DNA from: Anaerolineae bacterium
GTDB taxonomy: Bacteria; Chloroflexota; Anaerolineae; Aggregatilineales; Phototrophicaceae
Length of the DNA stretch: 17,572 bases
Reading direction: 5' to 3'
Assembly: GCA_025454675.1 (NCBI GenBank)
Contig: JALONZ010000005.1
Coordinates: 1-17,572, forward strand
Shown: positions 1 through 7,185 of the stretch, in pieces
How the letters are laid out: each line of letters begins with the position of its first letter
Numbering within the stretch: the first letter of the stretch is position 1
Translations under genes and position numbers: made by a program
The notes under the pieces: generated by a model
Database searches by the model: none
The model's input: the letters and a program-made list of their open reading frames with translations, nothing else
Told to the model about the DNA's origin: nothing

Positions 1-1
1 C

Positions 2-709
2 GAAGTCCCCACCCAATTCGCGGGTGCCCTTCTAGGGGCAATTGTTACTGCCGCCATTACCATGGCGCTCCTCCATGGCCAGACACAAGCCGAAGAAACA
101 AAGGAGAGGAACGTCAAGGTCTTCGAAGAGAAAACCCGCAGATACAACGATTTTCTCAAGAAGTTGTGGAATGTCTGGCAGGACCGTCTCGTCACCTTAG
201 ACGAGTTGAATGACCTAATGGAGAGCATTCTCCAAGATATTATAATTTATACGAAAGAAGAAACCACCCAGAAGCTACTGAGGTCTCTTGCGAGAATTGC
301 GTCACATCCGATTTCACACTCGATAGCATCTGCAAAAACATCTTATCCACACGCAAAGCATCAAAAAAGGCATGATAAAATTCTTTCACCGATGAAAACC
401 GATTCGCACGGTCATATTGTGTCGCTTGTTGAATCACCTCATCCATCGTCACAGAAATATTTGGCACATCCCAACGCAATGATAACGGCTCATATTCATG
501 TTCTGAATGGGTTAATGCCGACTGTGGCGGTTTTTGTCCTGTCACCCACACATAAATCAGCACCCCTAATGAATACACGTCCGACCGTTGGTCTAGCCGT
601 TCACCACGAATTTGTTCAGGTGATGAATAATCAGACAGAGTATATGGGATATAGTCTTCCAAACAGGTCAACCGAAAATCACTTAAATACGCATCCCCTT
701 TTTGATTGA
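2..709 (+). CDS. Partial gene from left edge: membrane-anchored helical protein, 3' end probably replaced
   Basis: The frame is open from base 2, so the gene starts upstream of the window; the ATG at 62 lies inside it. The first ~20 visible residues are hydrophobic (FAGALLGAIVTAAITMALL) and look like a membrane helix. They are followed by a charged helical stretch (FEEKTRRYNDFLKKLWNVW, then DELNDLMESI) resembling small uncharacterised proteins I cannot name. This part is convincing to about base 300. From there to the stop at 707-709 the frame is only the antisense of the convergent kinase-like gene and reads as low-quality protein (His- and Ser-rich). Codon choice before ~260 (AAG, AAC, CTC, GTC) differs from the rest of the window. 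I infer that the original 3' end was lost at a junction near 240-300 and that the tail is not native. No function can be assigned. Confidence 0.5.
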   Translation, partial: EVPTQFAGALLGAIVTAAITMALLHGQTQAEETKERNVKVFEEKTRRYNDFLKKLWNVWQDRLVTLDELNDLMESILQDIIIYTKEETTQKLLRSLARIASHPISHSIASAKTSYPHAKHQKRHDKILSPMKTDSHGHIVSLVESPHPSSQKYLAHPNAMITAHIHVLNGLMPTVAVFVLSPTHKSAPLMNTRPTVGLAVHHEFVQVMNNQTEYMGYSLPNRSTENHLNTHPLFD

Positions 710-1130
710 ACAAAATATTGGACGGTTTTAAGTTGCCATGAATCACACCTTGCCGATGAGCATATACCAACGCCTGACAAATTTGCCCTAGTGCATCCTT
801 AAAATGCGCCCAATTCGTCCCATTCTGAATCCGTGTGGCTAAATCACCGCCTAACATATAAGGAACTTCGATAGACGGAAATTTATCGGTTAAACCATAC
901 GCGGTGATAGGCAAAATATTGGGATGTACCAGTTGCTTGAGGTGGCTCAATTCATTCATAAATTGCTTCATGAAGGCTGGAGATTGCGCCAATTTACTGG
1001 GATAAAATTTGACAATCGCGGGGGTGTTGGTGGTTGGTGATTTGGATAAAAACACCAATCCTTGTGGGCTACGGGCGATTTGTTTGACGATGGGATAGTT
1101 GCCAATTATTTTTTCTGATTGATTGTTCAA
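240..1130 (-). CDS. Hanks-type Ser/Thr kinase homologue, predicted pseudokinase
   Basis: A single kinase fold of about 296 residues with no membrane segment, so cytosolic. Visible elements in order: a degenerate Gly loop (IARSPQGLVF), the beta-3 Lys (AIVKF), a helix-C Glu (FMNEL), the catalytic-loop region VIHGNLKPSNILF, the metal-binding Asp in SDFRL, the SPEQ motif and DQRSDVYSLGVLIY. The HRD triad is HGN (codons at 732-740), so the catalytic base Asp is Asn and the DFG Gly is Arg. ATP binding may survive but phosphotransfer is doubtful. Start choice: the frame can be opened at TTG 1151, but the TTG at 1130 has a strong AGGGGG five bases upstream and is preferred. It follows the adenosine deaminase gene by 30 bases, so the two are probably cotranscribed. 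The last ~25 residues are unlike a kinase tail and lie at the suspected junction. Confidence 0.85.
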   Translation of the reverse strand: MNNQSEKIIGNYPIVKQIARSPQGLVFLSKSPTTNTPAIVKFYPSKLAQSPAFMKQFMNELSHLKQLVHPNILPITAYGLTDKFPSIEVPYMLGGDLATRIQNGTNWAHFKDALGQICQALVYAHRQGVIHGNLKPSNILFNQKGDAYLSDFRLTCLEDYIPYTLSDYSSPEQIRGERLDQRSDVYSLGVLIYVWVTGQKPPQSALTHSEHEYEPLSLRWDVPNISVTMDEVIQQATQYDRANRFSSVKEFYHAFFDALRVDKMFLQMLSSVKSDVTQFSQETSVASGWFLLSYKL

Positions 1131-1160
1131 GTTTTCCCCCTTGTTTATCAATCAACTGAG

Positions 1161-2201
1161 CTAAATTTGTAACCATTCGCGGAACTGTGCAACTAATAAT
1201 GCACGTTCATCATCCGCCAAAAAAGCAGATTGTGCCGCATTGAGCATAAATTGTTTGATGTCATCTAAATTGAATGGGAGATATTGCATCACACGCACCA
1301 ATTCATCCGTGAGCGAGATGCCACTCACCAACGGGTCATCTGTATTAATTGTAACAGATAATCCACTGGCGACCAATATCGGCAATTGGTGCGCGGACAT
1401 ATGTTTAACCACCCCACTATCTACATTGCTACTGGGGCAAACTTCTAAAGTAACATTGCGCTGGAGCAACACATTCACCACCCCGCTATCTTCAATCGAG
1501 CGAATGCCGTGTCCCAACCGTTCTGCGCCAATGCTACTAATCGCATCCCACACACTATCTGCACCTTGCCATTCGCCCGCGTGGAGCGTCACATGCAAGC
1601 CTGCCGCCCGTCCCATATGGAACACATGCCGAAACGGATATGCCATATAATCATTCTCGCTACCCGCAAGGTCAATTCCCACCACGCCCAAATGTTGATG
1701 GGCAATGGCGGCGCGGGTCACTTGCTCACCCACTTCAACACTCTCGTGCCGATTCATGGATACAATCAGGCGCACTTGAATATTATGCGCTTTGGCGGTA
1801 GCTTGTGCCGTCTCACAGACCCATTGCACCACTTCATCCGGTGTGGCTTTAATCGAATTGCATAAAGCGCGTGGGGTAAAACGCAATTCCATATATTTGA
1901 TATTATCCAACGCCGCATCTTCAATCACTTCGCGGGTGATACGCCGAATCACATTCGGAGAGAGAAAAAATTGGCGCAACACACGAAATTTTGCCAAAAA
2001 ATTTTGCCATGTGCGCGGTTCATCGGGCATCATCTGGACGAATGGACGAAGCACATCGGGATGATATTCGGGCATCTCCATGCCAAAATCACGGGCAATA
2101 TCAATCAGGGTTTCTAAACGTACTGCCCCCTCCAAATGCCGATGGAGTTCTATTTTGGGCATCGCCCGCACAATTTCATAAAGGTTTGGCTGAACGTCCA
2201 A
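1161..2201 (-). CDS. add: Adenosine deaminase family protein
   Basis: Zinc-dependent purine deaminase of the amidohydrolase superfamily, most likely adenosine to inosine in purine salvage. At 346 residues it has the family's usual length. The metal and catalytic set is complete: HRH at residues 20-22 (IELHRHLEGAVR), HAGE at 207-210 (metal His and catalytic Glu), GHGIR with H231, CPSSN near 255-259 and TDDP with D288/D289. The start is TTG at 2201, placed directly after the TAG stop of the preceding small membrane gene; GGAG lies nine bases upstream. The only nearby ATG (2162) would remove the helix before the HRH motif and has no ribosome binding site. Adenine or aminofutalosine deaminase are alternatives, since substrate residues cannot be judged by eye. 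It sits in an operon-like row with two small membrane proteins and the kinase homologue. Confidence 0.88.
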   Translation of the reverse strand: MDVQPNLYEIVRAMPKIELHRHLEGAVRLETLIDIARDFGMEMPEYHPDVLRPFVQMMPDEPRTWQNFLAKFRVLRQFFLSPNVIRRITREVIEDAALDNIKYMELRFTPRALCNSIKATPDEVVQWVCETAQATAKAHNIQVRLIVSMNRHESVEVGEQVTRAAIAHQHLGVVGIDLAGSENDYMAYPFRHVFHMGRAAGLHVTLHAGEWQGADSVWDAISSIGAERLGHGIRSIEDSGVVNVLLQRNVTLEVCPSSNVDSGVVKHMSAHQLPILVASGLSVTINTDDPLVSGISLTDELVRVMQYLPFNLDDIKQFMLNAAQSAFLADDERALLVAQFREWLQI

Positions 2202-2519
2202 CTAATCGCGCTCCGCTAATAACCAACTCCAATAATGCCATGCTACAATCACACCTAATGTTAGCCCAAAAGCAGGCGCTCCATTATAGACCAATATCCA
2301 TACGATACTATCATATTCGGTTGCAGAGGGTTGAATAAATACCCAAAATCGTCCACATGCGCCAATCAATACTAAAAACATAGCCGGAAAAAACAGCAAA
2401 TAGCGCCGACTTGCGCGAGTCACTCGCCCCAAACGGCGACTGAGCAATCCTAGCACCATGAGCAAAATCGCAATCGCAATCATGCCCAAGCCTGCTAAAA
2501 TACTCGCTACCGATGCCAT
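2202..2519 (-). CDS. Small hypothetical 3-TM membrane protein (second of a tandem pair)
   Basis: A 105-residue protein with three hydrophobic segments at roughly residues 4-26, 40-58 and 77-95. An Arg-rich loop after the first (SRRLGRVTRASRRY) is probably cytoplasmic. I recognise no family. The middle part (RRYLLFFPAMFLVLIG, then GRFWVF) resembles the matching part of the upstream neighbour (SRYFLIPVILFGISAV, then RYASLD), which suggests a tandem duplication. It begins nine bases after that gene. Its TAG stop is in the same frame as, and directly abuts, the TTG start of adenosine deaminase. Confidence 0.7.
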   Translation of the reverse strand: MASVASILAGLGMIAIAILLMVLGLLSRRLGRVTRASRRYLLFFPAMFLVLIGACGRFWVFIQPSATEYDSIVWILVYNGAPAFGLTLGVIVAWHYWSWLLAERD

Positions 2520-2528
2520 TCTTCCGTG

Positions 2529-2837
2529 TTATTCCTCTTTATCTTTACGCTTCATCATCATTAACCAGTATAGGCGAATTACTAAAATTGCCAACACAAA
2601 ACCCGCAATTCCAATCAGAATATCCCCTATCGGGTCGCCAACGGCGCTATCTAAGCTGGCATAACGCACAGCCGATATGCCAAATAAGATGACTGGTATT
2701 AAAAAATAACGTGAATAGGTCTTTTGATTAGAAAATTTTCCATAAAACCGCGCAATCAACAACGCAAATAAAATCAACATGGCAAGCGGAAACCATGCAA
2801 AGATGACCAGTAATTGATTGAGCGAAAGGGATGTCAT
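2529..2837 (-). CDS. Small hypothetical 3-TM membrane protein (first of a tandem pair)
   Basis: A 102-residue protein with three hydrophobic segments at about residues 8-30, 43-58 and 72-92 and a very basic/acidic tail (KRKDKEE). It starts with ATG at 2837 without a clear ribosome binding site. It resembles its downstream neighbour in size, topology and the loop-2 motif and appears to be its paralogue. It is the first gene of the minus-strand cluster that continues with adenosine deaminase and the kinase homologue. A TACAAT box on the minus strand (2883-2888) could drive the cluster with a leader of about 40 bases, but no good -35 box is seen. The function is unknown. Confidence 0.7.
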   Translation of the reverse strand: MTSLSLNQLLVIFAWFPLAMLILFALLIARFYGKFSNQKTYSRYFLIPVILFGISAVRYASLDSAVGDPIGDILIGIAGFVLAILVIRLYWLMMMKRKDKEE

Positions 2838-2907
2838 GTGTTATTAAACCGAATAATGGGCAAAAGATTTTGAACTCAAATGATTGTATGCGTGTTTGTT
2901 TATGCAA

Positions 2908-2948
2908 GTGGCGGACATACACCGATAAATCGGTAGTCCGCCATTATA
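2908..2948 (+). repeat. ATAC/TA palindrome, copy A
   Basis: Outer stem GGCGGAC (2910-2916) pairs with GTCCGCC (2936-2942). Inside are a left linker ATAC, an inner stem ACCGAT/ATCGGT with a two-base loop, and a short right linker. The flanks (GT before, ATTATAC after) also match copies B and C in the opposite strand. Confidence 0.85.
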
Positions 2949-2970
2949 CTCTCGCCTATTTTGAGGGTGT

Positions 2971-3011
2971 AATGGCTGTACTAGACCCTTTAGGGTCGTA
3001 TGTCAGCCACT
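2971..3011 (-). repeat. ATAC/TA palindrome, copy B (inverted)
   Basis: Read on the minus strand it has the same frame as copy A. The outer stem is TGGCTG/CAGCCA (2973-2978 with 3004-3009) with an added AC/GT step, the left linker is ATAC, the inner stem is GACCC/GGGTC with a four-base loop, and the right linker is TA. Both stems differ from copy A in sequence but still pair. Confidence 0.85.
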
Positions 3012-3069
3012 TTGTAGATAACAACAATCGTATGAATTTGTTTTCGTTTCTCCATAAGAAAATTTTATA

Positions 3070-3107
3070 GTGGGCAGATATACGCCTTCGGCTAATCCGC
3101 CCCTACA
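3070..3107 (+). repeat. ATAC/TA palindrome, copy D (divergent)
   Basis: GGGCAGAT (3072-3079) pairs with ATCCGCCC (3095-3102) with one mismatch. The left linker is ATAC, the inner hairpin is GCC-TTC-GGC, and TA follows before the right arm. The right flank CTACA is typical of another common intergenic repeat style, so this copy may be a hybrid. Confidence 0.65.
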
Positions 3108-3129
3108 ATCATACCTATTGGGTGTGTAG

Positions 3130-3149
3130 GGACGGCATTCTTGCCGTCC
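3130..3149. repeat. Perfect hairpin downstream of secA
   Basis: GGACGGCA, a four-base loop, then TGCCGTCC: eight perfect pairs. It may act as a transcript-end hairpin for secA (minus strand, stop at 3193), but no T run follows, so it is reported as a repeat and not as an intrinsic terminator. Confidence 0.7.
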
Positions 3150-3192
3150 ATTTTGGCGCATATGTCCGCCCCTTCGTGTATCAAGGCGTATT

Positions 3193-5955
3193 TTACGATG
3201 ACCGCCCAGCCGCTTTATCTTGGCGCAAATGGCAATCTTTATATTTTTTGCCACTCCCACACCAGCATGGGTCATTCCGTCCCAATTTGTTGGTAACACG
3301 CACAGGTTCCGGCTTTTTATCGGCTTCGGCACCAGGACGGACGGTCTGCATTTGACGGCGGACGGGTTGGCGTTGCACTTGGGGCAATTGCCACACAAAA
3401 ATCGTCCGTAAGGCTTGGCGGTCAATTTGTTGGCGCAATGTGCCAAACATGTTGAATGCCTCGCGTTTATATTCGACCAATGGGTCACGTTGCGCGATAG
3501 ACATCAAACCAATCCCCTCGCGCAAAATATCCAAATCGGTCAAATGCCGTTGCCAATGGGTATCAATTGCTGTCAGCATGGCGATGCGTTCTGCTTGGGG
3601 CATAACCTCGCCAAATTCGGCTATCTTGCGTTGATGCGATTCGAGCGCGGCGGCGATGATGTTGTCTTCTAATTCATCCCGATTCCATCCCGCCATCGTA
3701 TCAGGCGTGATATGCACAGGCACAGGGAACACCGTGAATAATTGTTGATGCAATGCGTCCAAATCCCAATCATCAGGATTAACCGATTCACCAACAAATT
3801 CGTCTATCACATCCGCAATATTGCTTTCCAGCATCTTGATATATCGCTCACGCAATCCCTCGCCCGATAAAATTTCGCGGCGCAAGGCATAAATCAACTC
3901 GCGTTGTTTATTGACCACATCATCATATTCCAAAACGCGCTTGCGAATATCAAAGTTATGCCCCTCAACCCGCACTTGCGCCTGACCCAATGATTGTGTG
4001 ACCAATTTATGTTCGAGTGGTTCATCTTCGGGGATACGCGCCCATTTCATGAAGTTCTTGATGCGTTCACCGCCAAAGCGTTTCATCAAATCATCTTCAA
4101 GGCTCACATAAAAGCGTGATGCGCCAGGGTCGCCTTGCCGTCCTGCCCGCCCGCGTAACTGATTATCAATCCGCCGTGCGTCATGGCGTTCTGTACCGAG
4201 TACAAATAACCCACCTTCGGCAATCACTTTCTTCTTATCTTCGATACATTGAATCCTTGCCTCTTCAAGCGCATTTTCCCAATCTTCATGCGTCATCAAT
4301 GACAAATCAATGCCTTGCTTGCGTAATTTATCCCGCGCAACCCCTTCCGGATTGCCACCGAGCAAAATATCAACACCGCGCCCCGCCATATTGGTGGCAA
4401 TCGTCACTGCGCCCAACCGCCCCGCTTGCGCGATGATGGTCGCCTCGCGTTCATGTTGCTTGGCGTTCAACACTTCGTGGTCAATTCTTTTCTTCGTGAG
4501 CAATTTACTCAATGTCTCGGATGTTTCAATTGCCACTGTACCCACCAAAATCGGTTGTTGGCGCTGATGACGTTCTTCGATTTCGGCAATCACCGCATCC
4601 CATTTGGCTTTTTCGGTGGCATACACCAAATCTTCAAAATCTTCACGATGCACAGGCAAGTTGGTGGGGATAGGCATCACTTCCAGATTATAAATGCGTT
4701 CAAATTCTTCGCGTTCTGTCATGGCAGTACCCGTCATGCCTGCCAACTTTTTATACATACGGAAGAAATTTTGGAAGGTGATGGTGGCAAGCGTCAGGTT
4801 TTCGCGGCGCACCTTTAAGCCTTCTTTGGCTTCAATGGCTTGATGCAACCCCTCAGAGAAGCGCCGTCCATACATCAACCGCCCCGTAAATTCATCCACG
4901 ATGATAATTTCATCATTCTGAATAACATATTCTTTGTCCAGATGATAGAGTGTCTGCGCTCGCAAACAATTATCCAAATACGGCACCAGTTCGGCATTAT
5001 CGGGGTGATACAAATGTCCAATCCCCATCCACCGCTCAATTTTTTCGATGCCCTGCTCTGTCAAATACGACACACGGTCTTTGAGGTCAATCACAAAATC
5101 ACCGTCTGGGTCTTCATTGGTGATGCTTTCGGGGCTACTGGGTTTAAGTTTTTTCACCAATTGGGCAAATTGTTGATAATAATTCGATGGCTCATCTGCC
5201 TGCCCCGAAATAATAAGCGGGGTACGCGCTTCGTCAATGAGGATGTTATCCACTTCATCCACGATGGCAAAATGCAGTGGACGTTGTACCAATTGGGGCA
5301 ATTCCATCACCATATTATCACGCAAATAATCGAAACCGAATTCGTTATTCGTGCCATAGGTGATATCGGCATGATACGCCTCGCGCCGCGTAATGGGGCG
5401 CAAAAAGCGGAAGCGGTCATCGGCATTTTCATATTGCGGGTCATAAATATAAGACCCACTGGTGGGGTCATTGCCCTGATTTTGAATGACAGATGAGGTT
5501 AACCCCAAGAAATAATAAATGGGTCCCATTTGTTGCAACCCATATTTGCTCAGGTAATCATTCGGTGTGACCAAATGAGCGCCCTTGCCCAACAATGCAT
5601 TCAGATAAAGGGGTAAGGTTGCAACCAGTGTTTTCCCTTCACCCGTTTTCATTTCGGCAATTTTGCCTTCATGCAAAACCATCCCGCCAATGAGTTGCAC
5701 ATCATAATGGCGCATTTTAACAGTCCGCTTTGCCACTTCACGCACAACCGCAAACACATCTGGCAAAATATCATCAAGTGATTCGCCATTTGCCAAACGT
5801 GCCTTAAATTCATCCGTTTTACCGCGCAATTGCTCATCAGTCAGTTGCGCGAATTGGGGTTCGAGTTCGGTGATGGCTTTTGCCCTTGCCCGATATTGAT
5901 TCATTGCGCGAGCAACAGGGTCGCCAAAAATTTTCTTGAGTACCGTTTTAACCAT
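3193..5955 (-). CDS. secA: Protein translocase ATPase SecA
   Basis: Motor ATPase that pushes preproteins through SecYEG at the cytoplasmic membrane. It is about 920 residues with the full family set: N-terminal MVKTVLKKIFGDP, Walker A EMKTGEGKT near residue 101-109, DEVDNILIDEARTP near 233-246, TNMAGRGVDILLGG, RRIDNQLRGRAGRQGDPG, and a C-terminal zinc-binding tail (CWCGSGKKYKDCH) for SecB or ribosome contact. Between residues ~160 and 190 of the first nucleotide-binding domain there is an extra segment (DPTSGSYIYDPQYENADD onward) before the conserved ADITYGTNNEFGFDYL, an insertion I associate with Chloroflexota-like SecA. The frame opens at 5988, but ATG 5955 matches the family N-terminus and has GAGG four bases before it, so it is preferred. 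It has its own promoter and is probably monocistronic. Confidence 0.97.
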   Translation of the reverse strand: MVKTVLKKIFGDPVARAMNQYRARAKAITELEPQFAQLTDEQLRGKTDEFKARLANGESLDDILPDVFAVVREVAKRTVKMRHYDVQLIGGMVLHEGKIAEMKTGEGKTLVATLPLYLNALLGKGAHLVTPNDYLSKYGLQQMGPIYYFLGLTSSVIQNQGNDPTSGSYIYDPQYENADDRFRFLRPITRREAYHADITYGTNNEFGFDYLRDNMVMELPQLVQRPLHFAIVDEVDNILIDEARTPLIISGQADEPSNYYQQFAQLVKKLKPSSPESITNEDPDGDFVIDLKDRVSYLTEQGIEKIERWMGIGHLYHPDNAELVPYLDNCLRAQTLYHLDKEYVIQNDEIIIVDEFTGRLMYGRRFSEGLHQAIEAKEGLKVRRENLTLATITFQNFFRMYKKLAGMTGTAMTEREEFERIYNLEVMPIPTNLPVHREDFEDLVYATEKAKWDAVIAEIEERHQRQQPILVGTVAIETSETLSKLLTKKRIDHEVLNAKQHEREATIIAQAGRLGAVTIATNMAGRGVDILLGGNPEGVARDKLRKQGIDLSLMTHEDWENALEEARIQCIEDKKKVIAEGGLFVLGTERHDARRIDNQLRGRAGRQGDPGASRFYVSLEDDLMKRFGGERIKNFMKWARIPEDEPLEHKLVTQSLGQAQVRVEGHNFDIRKRVLEYDDVVNKQRELIYALRREILSGEGLRERYIKMLESNIADVIDEFVGESVNPDDWDLDALHQQLFTVFPVPVHITPDTMAGWNRDELEDNIIAAALESHQRKIAEFGEVMPQAERIAMLTAIDTHWQRHLTDLDILREGIGLMSIAQRDPLVEYKREAFNMFGTLRQQIDRQALRTIFVWQLPQVQRQPVRRQMQTVRPGAEADKKPEPVRVTNKLGRNDPCWCGSGKKYKDCHLRQDKAAGRSS

Positions 5956-6008
5956 AATGCCTCGTAGCTGTTTAATTGACAAATGCACAAAATCGTGCCA
6001 ATTTACCG

Positions 6009-6017
6009 ATTATAGCA
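6009..6017 (-). promoter_or_regulatory. secA promoter, extended -10
   Basis: On the minus strand the sequence reads TGCTATAAT, a consensus -10 with the TG extension. This would start transcription near 6002 and give a leader of about 46 bases before secA. No convincing -35 box is visible, as is normal for extended -10 promoters. Confidence 0.6.
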
Positions 6018-6052
6018 TAGCGGTGTTAATTTTTTCTCAGAAATTGTTATCC

Positions 6053-7063
6053 TCATTCATCAAATAATTCGCCAACACTACGCCCTTGATGCGCCCGCTT
6101 AATCACTTCTGCCAACATCGCCCCAACCGATAAAACGGTCATATTGGGCAATACAAATTGTGGCGGTTGTGGAATGGTATTGGTGAGGATAATTTCTTTC
6201 AAATTCAGTGATTGGAAGCGTTCAATCGTTTTGGGGGTAAAAAAGCCATGTGTGAACGACAAATAAATATCTTTTGCGCCATTATCGCGCAAAACCTGCA
6301 CCGCATTCACCACACTCCCGCCCGTGTTCACCTCATCATCCACCAATAATACATTGCGCCCTTCCACATTGCCGATGATAGATAAGGCTTGTGGGCGTTC
6401 TTTATTATCAACACGCCGTTTTTCGACCAATGCCACCGGTGCGCCCAAGCGTTCCCCCCAATTACGCGCTTGCTTGGCAAATCCCAAATCGGCAGAAACA
6501 ACCGTCAAATCGGGGATATTTTTGCTGGAAACATAATCGCTGAGCAAATAAAATGCTGTGAGCGCATCACCAGGGATATTAAAAAAGCCCTGAATCTGCC
6601 CCGCGTGCAAATCGAGGGTGATATAACGGTCTGCACCAGCGGCTTCAATCATATTGGCAATCAGGCGTGCGCTAATCGCCACACGCGGTTGGTCTTTTTT
6701 ATCTGACCGACCATAACTTAAATATGGAATGACCACATTCACCCGCCACGCCGAATCACGGCGCAACGCATCAATCATGATGAGCATCTCCATAAAGTTG
6801 TCATGGACGGGTGAACTCATCGTTTGTATCAGATAAACATCTTTCCCGCGCACACTTTCTTGCAGGCGGACAAAAATATTTTCATTCGAGAATGTGTTGC
6901 GTTCATATTTACCGGGGACGATGCCCAAATAATTGCCAATTTCATCGCCCAATAGTGGCGAAGATGATCCAGAAAACAATTTCATATCGCCAAAAGTCAT
7001 TTTGGTCAATCCTTCATCAATGTGTGTGTCTACAATTTCAAATTTGGTGCCGGGAATTTTCAT
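6053..7063 (-). CDS. prs: Ribose-phosphate pyrophosphokinase (PRPP synthetase)
   Basis: Makes PRPP from ribose 5-phosphate and ATP for nucleotide, His and Trp synthesis; cytosolic. Visible signatures: LFSGSSSPLLGDEI near the N-terminus, the flexible catalytic loop IPYLSYGRSDKKD (residues ~112-124), DLHAGQIQGFF with H153, SADLGFAKQAR, KRR near 215-217 and the PRPP loop LLVDDEVNTGGS (239-250). The loop has Asn where the best-known enzymes have Asp (DTGG). The protein is 336 residues, about 20 longer than typical bacterial enzymes, because of an N-terminal lead of ~27 residues before the LFSGSSSP strand; internal Met codons at residues 22 and 27 are possible alternative starts. GTGAG lies about nine bases before the chosen ATG. 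It is not tightly linked to secA (97-bp gap with a promoter). Confidence 0.93.
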   Translation of the reverse strand: MKIPGTKFEIVDTHIDEGLTKMTFGDMKLFSGSSSPLLGDEIGNYLGIVPGKYERNTFSNENIFVRLQESVRGKDVYLIQTMSSPVHDNFMEMLIMIDALRRDSAWRVNVVIPYLSYGRSDKKDQPRVAISARLIANMIEAAGADRYITLDLHAGQIQGFFNIPGDALTAFYLLSDYVSSKNIPDLTVVSADLGFAKQARNWGERLGAPVALVEKRRVDNKERPQALSIIGNVEGRNVLLVDDEVNTGGSVVNAVQVLRDNGAKDIYLSFTHGFFTPKTIERFQSLNLKEIILTNTIPQPPQFVLPNMTVLSVGAMLAEVIKRAHQGRSVGELFDE

Positions 7064-7139
7064 CGTGATAATCTCACATCAATCGTCATTATGATGAATG
7101 AAGGCGCAATTTTCTCGCGCCCTCATGTGTTATCTATCA

Positions 7140-7157
7140 CTCTGATTGTAGCCTAAA
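7140..7157 (-). promoter_or_regulatory. Putative promoter of prs
   Basis: The minus strand reads TTTAGGCTACAATCAGAG, with TACAAT as a candidate -10 (7145-7150). Seventeen of 18 bases recur at 17324-17341 upstream of an unrelated gene, which supports a promoter element. The -35 region is poor. The leader would be about 75 bases and contains a weak hairpin (GGCGC/GCGCC, 7103-7121). Confidence 0.4.
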
Positions 7158-7185
7158 ACACCAATTTTCACCTGTCCATTTTACC

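Larger units (their letters stand above)
2838..3192. other. Gene-free stretch filled with palindromic repeats
   Basis: There is no credible gene between secA and the small membrane gene. The space holds three members of the ATAC/TA palindrome family (2908-2948, 2971-3011, 3070-3107) and a separate perfect hairpin at 3130-3149, followed by an isolated half-like motif ending GTCCGCCCC at 3163-3172. The hairpins lie just downstream of the secA stop and could end its transcript, though none is followed by a long T run on the minus strand. Confidence 0.75.

Noticed and set aside
62..709. A complete 215-residue plus-strand protein starting at ATG 62
   Set aside because: The frame is open upstream of 62, and the second half is only the antisense of the kinase-like gene; only the first ~80 residues look real.
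2908..3149. CRISPR-like array
   Set aside because: Repeats are palindromes in both orientations with variable stems, no constant repeat-spacer period and no cas genes.
4840..5496. Long plus-strand open frame of 218 codons inside secA
   Set aside because: Antisense to a highly conserved part of SecA; composition reflects the reverse complement and no motif is recognisable.
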